Below, piece by piece: positions 43,739 to 52,464 of a stretch of 64,000 bases of DNA. Position 1 is the stretch's first letter; the number at the start of each line of letters is the position of its first letter. The notes beneath the pieces were generated by a model. That model did not search any database. It saw nothing but the letters and a program-made list of their open reading frames with translations, and was not told the origin of the DNA. The translations under genes were made by a program, and so were the position numbers. Origin of the DNA: MA-ANB-1 sp965216445 (GTDB lineage Bacteria > Actinomycetota > Acidimicrobiia > Spongiisociales > ZC4RG35); the NCBI GenBank assembly GCA_965216445.1, contig OZ244166.1:1984001-2048000 (forward strand). Direction: 5' to 3'.

Positions 43739-45172
43739 TCAGGCTCCTACTGCGGCTTCCAAGAACCGAACGGCGTCCAGGAAGTTGAAGGCGTCGTAGT
43801 AGACCTGCGCCTGATCCACCACGGCCTGCTGGCTGTCGCTCAGGGTCATCGAGTCCGCCTCAGCAAACAGACCTTGCGCCTGCTCCTGAAGGTCGGCCAA
43901 CTCCCGATAGAGAGACTCAGCCAAAAGGAAGTCGTCGAGGTTGTAGGAATCCAACGGTCCTGAGAGAGTTCCGTTGTCGATCAGAGCCTGGATCTGGGTC
44001 GCCAGAGAACCACGAACGTAGAACGGGGCCTCGGGATCATCCCAGAGCTGTGGGCCTTGGTCCTCCCACGGGAAGGCCGGGTCGAGTGACTCCCAGATCA
44101 CGCCGATGTCCTCGGGAGCGAGTGTCTGCCCCTGAGTTGCGTTGATTTGGTCGGCCTGGATCTTCCAAGCGTCCAGTTGTGTCGCCGGATCCTGCAGTGC
44201 GTCGAGGACCCTGAACCCAACTGATAGGAATCGCAAAGCGGTCTCTCGGTTGTTTTCGACCCAATCACGTTGGGCAATGAACCCTGAGCTCCCCACCAGA
44301 GTCGTCATCCTCGCCGCTTGTTCTGAACCGACGTCGCTAAGCGTCTGAACCGTGTTGATGATTGGCTCCCAGCCCTCGTTGAGCATCTGCACCACTACAG
44401 GTGCCGCGTAGGGGATGGCGAACTCGATCCGGCCTTCTTGCGCCGACACGGCCATGATGCTCTGGTCCTCGAGGAACTGGAGATTCAAGTCGTCGGGATA
44501 AGAAAGGCCCGCGTAACTCAGGAAGACATCCGGGTACGGAGGCTGCACCTGACCATGCGGTGGGGTGTACACCTCTGCTCCTTCGAGCTGGGCGACCGCC
44601 GCTTGTGCGGCTTCGTTGAGGGTCATTCCTTCGTCGATGAAGTCTTGAGTTGTCTTGGCATCACTGTCGGGAGCCTTCAGAATCGCATATCCGGTGTAGA
44701 TATCGTTGAACCAGATCGGCGGAATATCTTGTGCGAACGTATCCAGGGTCTGGAGGTAGGCCTGCACAAAGAAACCGGAGACATCAAAGTCTCCCCGCTG
44801 CATCGCCGGGACAATCTGATCGAACAACGTGAAGAGATGACCACCCTCAGGATCGAGCGTGATCCCCGCGTCTGCGAACCAGCCATTCTCGATGGCTACC
44901 TGCATCAAGTTGTTGTCAGCACAGCATGGATAAAAGGCGAACTTGACCACAGACTCTGGCACTTCTGGTGCCTCGACCTCGGCGCCGCCTTCGCCGCCGC
45001 CTTCGCCGCCAGTTGTCGTCGTGGTACCAGCATCGGTGCCCTCGGTTGTCGTGGAAGACTCACCGTCACCTCCGCTGCAGGCTGCGATAACCAATGCCAG
45101 CACAGCCAGTATTGCCAATAAACGAATGAGCGGACGACTCCGTCGTCCACCCGGGTCGACCCAACTACTCAT
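43739..45172 (-). CDS. NitT/TauT (NMT1-like) substrate-binding lipoprotein
   Basis: A 477-residue lipoprotein with a lipobox LALVIAAC (Cys32) followed by a Ser/Thr/Gly-rich linker. The binding domain starts VKFAFYPCCADNNLMQVAIENGWFADAGI, typical of type II receptors of the NMT1/SsuA/TauA group, and ends with a helical C-terminal extension (LYRELADLQEQAQGLFAEAD) not seen in compact members. Ligand class is unknown. ATG 45172 follows AGGAGGAAAAGG. Confidence 0.9.
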   Translation of the reverse strand: MSSWVDPGGRRSRPLIRLLAILAVLALVIAACSGGDGESSTTTEGTDAGTTTTTGGEGGGEGGAEVEAPEVPESVVKFAFYPCCADNNLMQVAIENGWFADAGITLDPEGGHLFTLFDQIVPAMQRGDFDVSGFFVQAYLQTLDTFAQDIPPIWFNDIYTGYAILKAPDSDAKTTQDFIDEGMTLNEAAQAAVAQLEGAEVYTPPHGQVQPPYPDVFLSYAGLSYPDDLNLQFLEDQSIMAVSAQEGRIEFAIPYAAPVVVQMLNEGWEPIINTVQTLSDVGSEQAARMTTLVGSSGFIAQRDWVENNRETALRFLSVGFRVLDALQDPATQLDAWKIQADQINATQGQTLAPEDIGVIWESLDPAFPWEDQGPQLWDDPEAPFYVRGSLATQIQALIDNGTLSGPLDSYNLDDFLLAESLYRELADLQEQAQGLFAEADSMTLSDSQQAVVDQAQVYYDAFNFLDAVRFLEAAVGA

Positions 45173-45217
45173 CCTTTTCCTCCTAGTCGTGACATTGCTT
45201 CAGCGATGTCTTGATCG

Positions 45218-45257
45218 ATTCTGGTCGATCGAGTCCCTAGATGTCAACTGCCGACAG
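45218..45257 (-). promoter_or_regulatory. Promoter and putative GntR operator of the transporter operon
   Basis: On the minus strand the 17-mer at 45241-45257 reads CTGTCGGCAGTTGACAT, matching 13 of 16 positions of the palindrome CTGTCAACnGTTGACAG. It contains a perfect -35 TTGACA (45242-45247); 18 bp later is CAGAAT (45218-45223) as -10, about 46 bp before the SBP start. An operator over the -35 fits repression by the GntR protein at 58.3 kb. Confidence 0.6.
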
Positions 45258-45272
45258 GTTGCCAAAAAAGCG

Positions 45273-46085
45273 CTACTCACCGGCTTCATACTGGTATCCA
45301 CCAAGATTGTCTCTTGCCTCGTCGGCGAGCACATCCGCATTTGCAAAGAACCTATCCAACATCGCATTCACTTGGACGGGTACCTCCTGAAGAGCTCTGT
45401 GTCCGGCCCCAACGGTCTGGCCGGTTACCACCTGCGGGACATAGCTGCGGAGAAGCGCATAGTCGAGATCCGGCTGACCGTGATCCAGGTACAGGATCGG
45501 CATAGAAAGCTCCGTAAGCGCGGGGATCGGGTTCCAGCCGCCGATTGCATCCCAGGTTCCAATGATGGCGTTGTGTGGCATCTTCTCGATAGCTTTCATC
45601 GACTCCGACCTTCGATGCTCGTCGTCGGTGGATGAAGACGCTACATCCAAAAAGCCCTGTAACACCTCGAGATAATTCGGACCGTGCATAGCGTCGGAGT
45701 ACAAGTCCGCATGACTCTCATGCCATCCGGGGATGATGGACGGCGAATCCAGGGTCGCAGCGGCTCGCACCAGGTCTGGGTAGCGCGCACCAAGGTCAAC
45801 CGCGATGACTCCGCCCATACTGTGGCCGACAATGTTGGCTCGCGTCACTCCAACCGACTCGCACAATGAGGCAACGTCATCAGCGAACTGAGTGATGGAG
45901 TAGCCGTGATCCGGAGCGGGGGTTTCGCCATGGCCACGAAGGTCCATTGCGATGACCCGGTGTTTCCGGCTGAAGTAGGAAATCTGCTCTGAGTAGTGCG
46001 CCCTACTTCCGAAAGCTCCGTGGATCAAGACGTAGGCTGGTTCACCCGACCCCACATCATCGAATGCCATGTCGATTGTTTTCAT
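45273..46085 (-). CDS. Alpha/beta hydrolase
   Basis: A 270-residue hydrolase with HGAFGSRAHY oxyanion region, MDLRGHGETPAPDHGYS, nucleophile Ser in VGHSMGGVIAVDLG, acid Asp in LYLDHGQPDLDY and terminal His in VGAGHRALQEVP. The triad is complete. It is closest in layout to small ester/lactone hydrolases; substrate unknown. It is the last gene of the minus-strand block beginning near 51.4 kb. Confidence 0.9.
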   Translation of the reverse strand: MKTIDMAFDDVGSGEPAYVLIHGAFGSRAHYSEQISYFSRKHRVIAMDLRGHGETPAPDHGYSITQFADDVASLCESVGVTRANIVGHSMGGVIAVDLGARYPDLVRAAATLDSPSIIPGWHESHADLYSDAMHGPNYLEVLQGFLDVASSSTDDEHRRSESMKAIEKMPHNAIIGTWDAIGGWNPIPALTELSMPILYLDHGQPDLDYALLRSYVPQVVTGQTVGAGHRALQEVPVQVNAMLDRFFANADVLADEARDNLGGYQYEAGE

Positions 46086-46100
46086 TGTTTCTCCTGTCGT

Positions 46101-47252
46101 TCAACGATTCTTAGTGGACACGACTTCTTCCAGACGGCTGGCCACGAAGCGAATCTCACTCTCGGTGATCTGGGGGAATATTGGCAGCGCGATCATGCGA
46201 TCCGAGGTGTGTTCGCAGTTGCGAAACGAGCCACGGGAATGATGCAGGCTGGAGAAGGCGGGTTGAAGATGTAGCGGAGGGTTGTAGTAGAGCCGGGTGG
46301 CAATACCGGAAGCGGCCAATGAGTGCCGAACAAAGTCGCGGTCCTCAACCAAAACGACATAGGCGTAGTAGGAGGACACGTTGTCGGGCGAAACGAACGG
46401 TACGTCAAGATCCAACTCCGATAGAAGCTCGTCATAAAGTGCGGCTGCCCGTCTTCGACCAGCAAGCCTCTCATTCAAGTTCGCTAGTTTCAGTCGCAAC
46501 ACCGCTGCTTGAACTGCATCGAGGCGCGAATTCAAGCCGTGCTCGAGGACTCTCCACTCGGACCCGCCGATGAGGTTGTTGGGGTCCAGATCGATACCTG
46601 GTGCGTGCCCGTAATTCCTCAATACACGGGCTCGTTCGGCGAGGTCAGAATCATTGGTGACCAGGATGCCGGCATCACCAATGGCCCCGAGGATCTTTGA
46701 GGGAGCCAGGCTAAAACACCCGATCCGCCCAAACGAGCCCACGTATCGACCTCGATGCGACGCGCCCACAGCCAGCGCCGCGTCCTCAATGATGTCAACC
46801 TCAGCCTCTTCGGCTAGCTCACCCAAGGCTGACATGTCAGCAGGTTGACCAAACAGATGTATCGGAAGAATGACTCGTGTCTTGTCGGTGATCGCCTTTC
46901 GCACTTGAACGGGATCAAGGTTGAAAGTGCGTGGATCAATGTCAGCGAACACAATCTCCGCCCCGGTCTGAGCGATGGCAGCTGCCGTGGGGTTGTCGGT
47001 GTTGGGAGCTGTGATAACTTCGTCCCCAGGGACCAAATCCGCAAGCATCAACCCGAGGCGGAGTGCATCGGTGCCAGAGCCAACGCCAATAGCGTGCTGG
47101 ACGCCAATATATGAGGCGAACTCTCTCTCAAAGCTGTCCAACTCTGCTTCAAGCGTGTACCGACCGCTTTCGAGAACGCTCAGAATCGCTTCGTTTATCG
47201 ACTCCGCCATCGAGAGGTATTCCTCTCCGAGTTTGGTCATGGGGACCCGCAT
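46101..47252 (-). CDS. DegT/DnrJ/EryC1/StrS family PLP aminotransferase
   Basis: A 383-residue enzyme of the sugar-aminotransferase family: GVGSGTDALRLGL (phosphate binding), ITAPNTDNPTAAAIAQTGAE, EDAALAVGASH and the Schiff-base Lys in FSLAPSKILGAIGDAG. Family members transaminate nucleotide-linked keto-sugars or, less often, free keto compounds. It starts 2 bp after the alcohol dehydrogenase gene stop. The epimerase at 51.5 kb is a possible functional partner. Confidence 0.9.
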   Translation of the reverse strand: MRVPMTKLGEEYLSMAESINEAILSVLESGRYTLEAELDSFEREFASYIGVQHAIGVGSGTDALRLGLMLADLVPGDEVITAPNTDNPTAAAIAQTGAEIVFADIDPRTFNLDPVQVRKAITDKTRVILPIHLFGQPADMSALGELAEEAEVDIIEDAALAVGASHRGRYVGSFGRIGCFSLAPSKILGAIGDAGILVTNDSDLAERARVLRNYGHAPGIDLDPNNLIGGSEWRVLEHGLNSRLDAVQAAVLRLKLANLNERLAGRRRAAALYDELLSELDLDVPFVSPDNVSSYYAYVVLVEDRDFVRHSLAASGIATRLYYNPPLHLQPAFSSLHHSRGSFRNCEHTSDRMIALPIFPQITESEIRFVASRLEEVVSTKNR

Positions 47253-47254
47253 TT

Positions 47255-48373
47255 CTACTCGCCGATCTCCGGTGAGTCGAAGCTGACGATCGTGCGAATT
47301 GACTCTCCGGTTCTCATCAGTTCGAAGCCGCTCTCAATCTCAGCAAGCGGGATTCGGTGCGTGATCATCTTTTCCACAGGCAATCGACCCTGAGAGAGCA
47401 AATGCCCATACACCTTTAGGTCATGCTGCGGAAGGGAGTCTCCACCATGGGTGACAAGCAGAGAATTCGTGTTGGCAAACAGCCCGGAGGGACCACCGAG
47501 GGTCAGGTTGACCATCTCGCCGGGTGGTGGGACCCCGATCACGGTCGTCACTCCGCCGTATGCCAGCATCCGAAAACACTGATCGACACAAACTGCGGAG
47601 CCAACTGCTTCGAACGCAAAGTCGATGCCCCGATTGTCGGTAAGCTGCCGCACAGTATCGACCACATCCACATTGGCGCCGTTAACGGTGTGTGTAGCGC
47701 CGAGCATCTCAGCCCATTCGAGCTTCTTGGACACGACATCAACGGCCACCACCATGCTCGCACCGGCAAGAACCGCTCCCTGGACGACGGATAGGCCTAT
47801 GCCACCGCATCCAACGACGACAACCGAGGCACCGGGAAACACCTGGGCGGTGTTCATCACCGCACCAACCCCGGTCATCAGAGCGCACCCGAAAACGCCG
47901 GCAATCTCGAGAGGGACCGACCTATCCATTCTCACTGCCGACCGAGCATCCACCACTACCCGATCTGCAAAGAGCCCTACGCCCAGCGCAGGCAATACGG
48001 CCGCGCCATCCGAATGCCTTTTAATGGAGGCCGGAGACGCCGCCGACGCCATACACCGCCGTGGGTCACCCCGAAGACAGAGCGCGCACTTGCCACACGG
48101 GACCCTGCACGCGATTGCAACATTGTCGCCAGGGGACAGGTCAGGGACATCATCGCCCACCTGAACAACGACACCTGAGCCCTCGTGACCCAACAACATC
48201 GGGAAGGATCGGCCCCAGCCATTCGCGCTGTTTGCAATGTGTAGATCCGTATGACAGACCCCCGCTGCCGCCATCGCAACCTCGATCTGGCCCGGACCCG
48301 GGCCCTCGAACTCAACCGTGTCCAATTCGATAGTTCCGGGGCCAACTAGCAAGGCCGCCGTTGCTCTCACCAT
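47255..48373 (-). CDS. Zinc-dependent alcohol dehydrogenase (MDR)
   Basis: A 372-residue medium-chain dehydrogenase: catalytic-zinc ligand region VCHTDLHIANS, GHEGSGVVVQVG, the structural zinc cluster CGKCALCLRGDPRRC, Rossmann VVGCGGIGLSVVQGA and the C-terminal RIPLAEIESGFELMRTGESI. It is of the class III/mycothiol-dependent-like subgroup. It should interconvert an alcohol and aldehyde using NAD. Confidence 0.92.
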   Translation of the reverse strand: MVRATAALLVGPGTIELDTVEFEGPGPGQIEVAMAAAGVCHTDLHIANSANGWGRSFPMLLGHEGSGVVVQVGDDVPDLSPGDNVAIACRVPCGKCALCLRGDPRRCMASAASPASIKRHSDGAAVLPALGVGLFADRVVVDARSAVRMDRSVPLEIAGVFGCALMTGVGAVMNTAQVFPGASVVVVGCGGIGLSVVQGAVLAGASMVVAVDVVSKKLEWAEMLGATHTVNGANVDVVDTVRQLTDNRGIDFAFEAVGSAVCVDQCFRMLAYGGVTTVIGVPPPGEMVNLTLGGPSGLFANTNSLLVTHGGDSLPQHDLKVYGHLLSQGRLPVEKMITHRIPLAEIESGFELMRTGESIRTIVSFDSPEIGE

Positions 48374-48398
48374 GTTGTGTATGTCTCCCGTCTGGGTC

Positions 48399-49589
48399 TT
48401 AGGCTCCGACGACGACCCACTCGTCTGTCTGATCGGTCAAACGCCTCGGCTCCTGGGAGACCAAGACATTGTCCGAGACACCGATTGCACCAAGCTCCTT
48501 CTCTTCGTGAGGATTTTGGAATCTGATAGCCGGGTGAACGCTGATCACCATGTTCTCCACGAGTTCACGATCAAGCCCTGGCGCGGTAGGCGGCTCGACC
48601 GCATCAAGCCCTATCCCGTGAATCGAATACGAGAGCGCTCCATCGGCTGACTGACCATGCTTCTCGTACACACGATCCCGTGCCGCCAGCACATCGCGCG
48701 AGTCAGCGCCTGGCTTGAGAGCTCTAACGCAAGCTTCAAAAGCCTCCAGCCTCGACTCCCAGAAGCGCCTCTGTATATCGGTAGGTGGTTTGAAGCTGAA
48801 AACCCGCCGGACCTCCACCCAATAACCCGATGGGCCGGCCCATTCCAGATCCATCTCGATCACATCATCGACACCGACGATCCGATCCGTCCCAAAGGAG
48901 TAGGCATCAAAGGGCGTGCAGTTGATTTGAGCTATACCGTCGAGGACACCTGCCTGCCGGCACAGATGGTGCGCCTTCGCCGTGATGGATCGCTCTGTCA
49001 TTCCGGGGCGTATCCACTCCGCTAACTCCGCGAATGCCTCCCGAGTCAAACTGGCTGTTGCCTCAAGGTGCGCAATCTCCTCGGCGCTCTTGACCGACTT
49101 GATCGCGTCGAACTCATCTGTCGCATCCTCCAGATGAGCTTCCGGGAGGGCGCGGCGTAAGCCGACGAAATGCTCATGAGAAACGACGCCCGAGAGGCCA
49201 ACTATTCCAATTCTTGGTCCCTTGATTCCAATGTCCCGCACCACTGCGGCAATCTCCTCGCCCGGTGTGTGGGTGGCACGAGACTCCCGAATCCAGTCCA
49301 CAAGAAGCAACCGCGACAAACCGAACACCGGGTCTGCGATAAACACAGGCTCCTGATCCTTCGTGATCACGACAAACCCCCAGCCAACAGCCTGAAAGAT
49401 GTCACTCACATACTGAATACGACCCCTCGTGATCGCATCGCCGCGCCCTGCGACGACCAAGGCGTCGAACCCGCGGTTTGCCATCATGTCAGCGAGGGCC
49501 GTATACCTACGCGTTCGTTCGGCTGGCGAAGAAACGTGGGAAACTCCTCCAGGATCCTGATCGGTCGTCAGCTCCCTGTGGTCGGCCAC
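48399..49589 (-). CDS. M24 (pita-bread) hydrolase, creatinase-like, copy 1
   Basis: A 396-residue protein with an N-terminal creatinase-N-like domain (YVSDIFQAVGWGFVVI) and a C-terminal pita-bread fold. The metalloprotease ligands D-D-H-E-E appear as D (IEMDLEW), E (WVEVRRVF), H (YSIHGIGLD), H in place of Glu (ISVHPAI) and S/D (GVSDNVLV), so a classical dinuclear metal site is unlikely. Creatinase itself is a metal-free M24 member hydrolysing a C-N bond. It is about the same length as, and clearly paralogous to, the protein at 60134-61300. Start GTG 49589 is uncertain. Confidence 0.87.
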   Translation of the reverse strand: MADHRELTTDQDPGGVSHVSSPAERTRRYTALADMMANRGFDALVVAGRGDAITRGRIQYVSDIFQAVGWGFVVITKDQEPVFIADPVFGLSRLLLVDWIRESRATHTPGEEIAAVVRDIGIKGPRIGIVGLSGVVSHEHFVGLRRALPEAHLEDATDEFDAIKSVKSAEEIAHLEATASLTREAFAELAEWIRPGMTERSITAKAHHLCRQAGVLDGIAQINCTPFDAYSFGTDRIVGVDDVIEMDLEWAGPSGYWVEVRRVFSFKPPTDIQRRFWESRLEAFEACVRALKPGADSRDVLAARDRVYEKHGQSADGALSYSIHGIGLDAVEPPTAPGLDRELVENMVISVHPAIRFQNPHEEKELGAIGVSDNVLVSQEPRRLTDQTDEWVVVGA

Positions 49590-49635
49590 TATTTCCGGTG
49601 TCCGGCCACGCAGCTGAGATTGGTACCATGAAGGG

Positions 49636-50313
49636 TCAATTCAACCCCATCACCTCATCGACGACCTGATCTGTGGTCTTCAAACCGATAAAGCCACCGT
49701 CATTCATTCGATCAAGGGCGTCATCGTGTGCCTCGGGTGTCGAGGCAGAACATCCGTCGGAGACAAGGGTCACAGCGTATCCGCGATCCGAAGCGTCACG
49801 ACTCGATAGTTCAACACAACCGTCGGTGACGATGCCCGTGACAATCAGGTGTTTGATACCCATCCGCTGAAGCACTTTGTCGACTCCAGTCGAGTTGAAG
49901 ACGCTCGAGGTGGTCTTTGAGAACACAATTTCGTCCCCGACTGGTGCAACCTCGGGTAGGAACTCGTCGTCTTGGTCGTCGCGAGGTAAAGGTTCGACGT
50001 CAGTTGACGGCATGAAAGCGGTGCCGGCATCGCGACCGTCTTTGGTTCGGTAGGCGACTCGAACGTGCATGACTTCCTCGCCGACACTGCGGAACGCGTC
50101 CTGAATCGACCTTATGTTGGGCAGTATCCCCTCTATTCCCTCCCAGCGCTGATCGAGAAGTTCGGGCCGACCATCAGCGTCGGCTACTCGCCCGACCCAG
50201 CCTTTTGGATGGGCGTCAAGGTACTGGAGGTCAATTGTGACCAATGCGATTTCGCCAGAGACAAAAGGAACAGCCTCCCTTTTTGGGAAGAAGTCATAAA
50301 ACGGATCGTGCAC
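49636..50313 (-). CDS. Isochorismatase-like cysteine amidohydrolase
   Basis: A 225-residue enzyme from GTG 50313, which follows TTAGGAGTGATT; the frame to 50349 lacks a binding site. The cysteine-hydrolase triad is visible: Asp in ALVTIDLQYLD, Lys in IVFSKTTSSVF and Cys in IVTDGCVELSSRDASDRGY. This group includes N-carbamoylsarcosine amidase, biuret hydrolase and nicotinamidase, so a ureido or carbamoyl amide is a plausible substrate. Confidence 0.88.
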   Translation of the reverse strand: MHDPFYDFFPKREAVPFVSGEIALVTIDLQYLDAHPKGWVGRVADADGRPELLDQRWEGIEGILPNIRSIQDAFRSVGEEVMHVRVAYRTKDGRDAGTAFMPSTDVEPLPRDDQDDEFLPEVAPVGDEIVFSKTTSSVFNSTGVDKVLQRMGIKHLIVTGIVTDGCVELSSRDASDRGYAVTLVSDGCSASTPEAHDDALDRMNDGGFIGLKTTDQVVDEVMGLN

Positions 50314-50318
50314 AATCA

Positions 50319-50335
50319 CTCCTAACTGTTGACTG
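50319..50335 (-). promoter_or_regulatory. Putative weak GntR operator at isochorismatase-like gene
   Basis: CTCCTAACTGTTGACTG matches 12 of 16 palindrome positions (right half 7 of 8). It overlaps the ribosome-binding site of the gene starting at 50313. Confidence 0.35.
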
Positions 50336-50390
50336 CAGACAATAAACACCTAAAGGCTGGCCAGCAATCTGAGACACACATCACCTTGTT

Positions 50391-51377
50391 TCACGGACCA
50401 AGCCGTCTTTCGATCATAGGAGCGGGAGGCAGGGCAGATCGTCGGACCGCCGCACGCGGTGGCCGGGCTAGAACCGCGACACTGGCTAGGACGAGGCCAG
50501 CGCCGATGGCCATCGACGGGGTGAGTGATTCGTCAAGAATCCACCAGCCCATCACAACGGCAACCAGCGGAGCCAAGTACGCATAGCTCGCTACCAAGAT
50601 GGGAGACGCCACCCGGAGAAGCCACACGAAGGTGCCAAAAGTCAAAGCGTTTGGCACTGCGAGGTAGAACAGGCCCGCGACCGCACTCCAGGTCATTGGA
50701 GAATCGGAGAAGTGGGCGAACTCACCAGCCAAACCTGCCAAAACTACGAGAAGCAATCCACCACTCAGCATCTGCATTCCCGCAGACAGCATCGGCTGAG
50801 AATGTGCTGGCTTATCTCGAATCCAGAGCGATCCCGCCGACCAGGCCGCTGCGCCGATCAGAGCCACAATCACGGGGACGAAGGAGTTCTCGATGGCGAT
50901 GCCTTCGGACCCGACAACCAAGAAGCCAGTACCAAACAACCCAACCACCAGGGCTGCCCAGGCAGCTGAGCCGAGGGTCTCCCTAAAGAAGGCCACCGCG
51001 AATAGCGCAGTCCACACGGGAATCGTGCCAACGAGTAACCCGCCAAGTGCGGAGGTGAGGTATTGCTGAGACCACACGACGGCGCCATTCCCGACCGCAA
51101 ACAGGACAAAACCGGCGGCAAGAGCGGATCGCCATTGCATAGCCTTAGGCCGTTGTCGGCGAAAGCCCTGGAGGGAACCCCAGGCATACAGAACGCTACC
51201 CCCGACAGTGAACCTGATCGCAGCGAGAGTGAAAGGTGGGAACGACTCCAGCGATGCTTTGTATGCCAGGAATGTGGAGCCCCAAGCCAACGAAATACCC
51301 CCGACGGAAAGCAGGACGATCCACCTCGCCGGACGGTTTAACTCATCGCCCAGGCGGGCATTGTCTTCTCCTGTCAT
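50391..51377 (-). CDS. DMT/EamA family transporter, second
   Basis: A 328-residue membrane protein from ATG 51377 (MTGEDNARLGDELNRPARW) with about ten helices in two EamA repeats, for example GGISLAWGSTFLAYKASLESFPPFTLAAIRF. A longer frame to 51725 passes through the divergent promoter and is rejected. It is divergent from the epimerase gene and its start codon lies inside the operator at 51371-51387. Confidence 0.87.
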   Translation of the reverse strand: MTGEDNARLGDELNRPARWIVLLSVGGISLAWGSTFLAYKASLESFPPFTLAAIRFTVGGSVLYAWGSLQGFRRQRPKAMQWRSALAAGFVLFAVGNGAVVWSQQYLTSALGGLLVGTIPVWTALFAVAFFRETLGSAAWAALVVGLFGTGFLVVGSEGIAIENSFVPVIVALIGAAAWSAGSLWIRDKPAHSQPMLSAGMQMLSGGLLLVVLAGLAGEFAHFSDSPMTWSAVAGLFYLAVPNALTFGTFVWLLRVASPILVASYAYLAPLVAVVMGWWILDESLTPSMAIGAGLVLASVAVLARPPRAAVRRSALPPAPMIERRLGP

Positions 51378-51410
51378 CTGTTGACAGGTTACCCGGGACA
51401 ACGTTACGAT
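51371..51410 (+). promoter_or_regulatory. Divergent promoter with near-perfect GntR operator
   Basis: CTGTCATCTGTTGACAG (51371-51387) deviates from the palindrome at one position. Its right half supplies the -35 TTGACA (51381-51386), followed after 18 bp by TACGAT (51405-51410) as -10 for the rightward epimerase operon. The site also covers the start codon of the leftward DMT gene, so both directions could be controlled together. Confidence 0.68.
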
Positions 51411-51503
51411 CCGCACAAGTGCCACGAACCTTCGGGTATCTCCCAGGGATTGCGCGGCGACATACTGCGAAAGGACGACCATGGGTCTGCGAAGGGTGGA
51501 GGT

Positions 51504-52442
51504 ATGAAGGTTCTGGTGACTGGAGCCGCAGGATTCTTCGGGCGGTCCCTGGTGCGGGAATTCGCACTCAAGGGTCACGATGTTGTGGCCTCCGACGTGC
51601 TTACTGCAGACCTCTTCGCACCTCGTTCGGACACTCCCGATGGTGTCAGTTACTTCCAACTCGACGTCGCTGACCCCGACGCATGGAATGCGGATGCCAT
51701 CGCCGAAGTCGAGGGAATCGTGCACGCTGCGGCGTTGACTCCCAGTGTCGAGGAATCACAGCACGATCCAACGAAACTGATCAACGTCAATCTGATCGGG
51801 ACGCTTAACGCTCTTGAGTTTGCCCGCAAACGCGAACTGAAGAAGTTCCTGTTCATCTCCTCCGGCGGGGTCTACAACCAGTTCGAGGAGGAAGAACTAG
51901 TGGAAGAGGACGGAGACGGCGGCTTCTCTCTTTATGGATCAGCAAAACTGGCTGCCGAGATCATGCTGTTTCGATACGCGAAGATGTTCGGGTTCGACGC
52001 CGGTGCAGTACGTCCGACATCGATGTACGGACCAGCCGAGGAGTTCCGCGATACACGGCCCTTTGTAACTGAGGTCAAGCTCCTTGCCGATGCGGCCAAG
52101 GATGGCCTCGCGGTGAAGGCCGAACGACCGGACTCCCGCTGCGATTGGGTATACGTTGATGATGTCGCTGAAGCCGCTCATAAGTTCTTCTCGGATGGCC
52201 TCGATGGGCGAGTATTCAACCTTTCCTCGGGCAATCCACGTCAATTCGGCGATGTTGTCCGCGCGGCCGCTGAAGCATTCGGCCTGGAGGTCTCCGCGGA
52301 GGCTGCTGATTTGACGATTGACGGAGGTCCGGATCGCCCGACCATTATCTCGCCGGCAAAAGCTGCAGCCGAACTTGGCTGGGTGCCCATCCCCCTTGAA
52401 GAAGGCCTTCACCGCTACGCGGCCGCGGTTGGCTTGAGTTAG
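51504..52442 (+). CDS. NAD-dependent epimerase/dehydratase (extended SDR)
   Basis: A 312-residue protein from ATG 51504 after a GGTGGAGG site. It has the Rossmann start MKVLVTGAAGFFGRSLVREF, GIVHAAALTPSVEES, catalytic Ser/Tyr/Lys in FISSGGVYNQF and YGSAKLAAEIM, and CDWVYVDDVAEAAHKF. Extended SDRs of this group act on nucleotide sugars, but also on uronic acids or lactones. It opens a rightward operon reaching the GntR gene. Confidence 0.9.
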   Translation: MKVLVTGAAGFFGRSLVREFALKGHDVVASDVLTADLFAPRSDTPDGVSYFQLDVADPDAWNADAIAEVEGIVHAAALTPSVEESQHDPTKLINVNLIGTLNALEFARKRELKKFLFISSGGVYNQFEEEELVEEDGDGGFSLYGSAKLAAEIMLFRYAKMFGFDAGAVRPTSMYGPAEEFRDTRPFVTEVKLLADAAKDGLAVKAERPDSRCDWVYVDDVAEAAHKFFSDGLDGRVFNLSSGNPRQFGDVVRAAAEAFGLEVSAEAADLTIDGGPDRPTIISPAKAAAELGWVPIPLEEGLHRYAAAVGLS

Positions 52443-52464
52443 TCCAGAGACAGGGAGAAAGAGA

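Noticed and set aside
45173..45272. Possible TPP riboswitch before an NMT1-like SBP gene
   Set aside because: No CUGAGA or related thi-box core is present; the interval instead carries a TTGACA promoter and operator.
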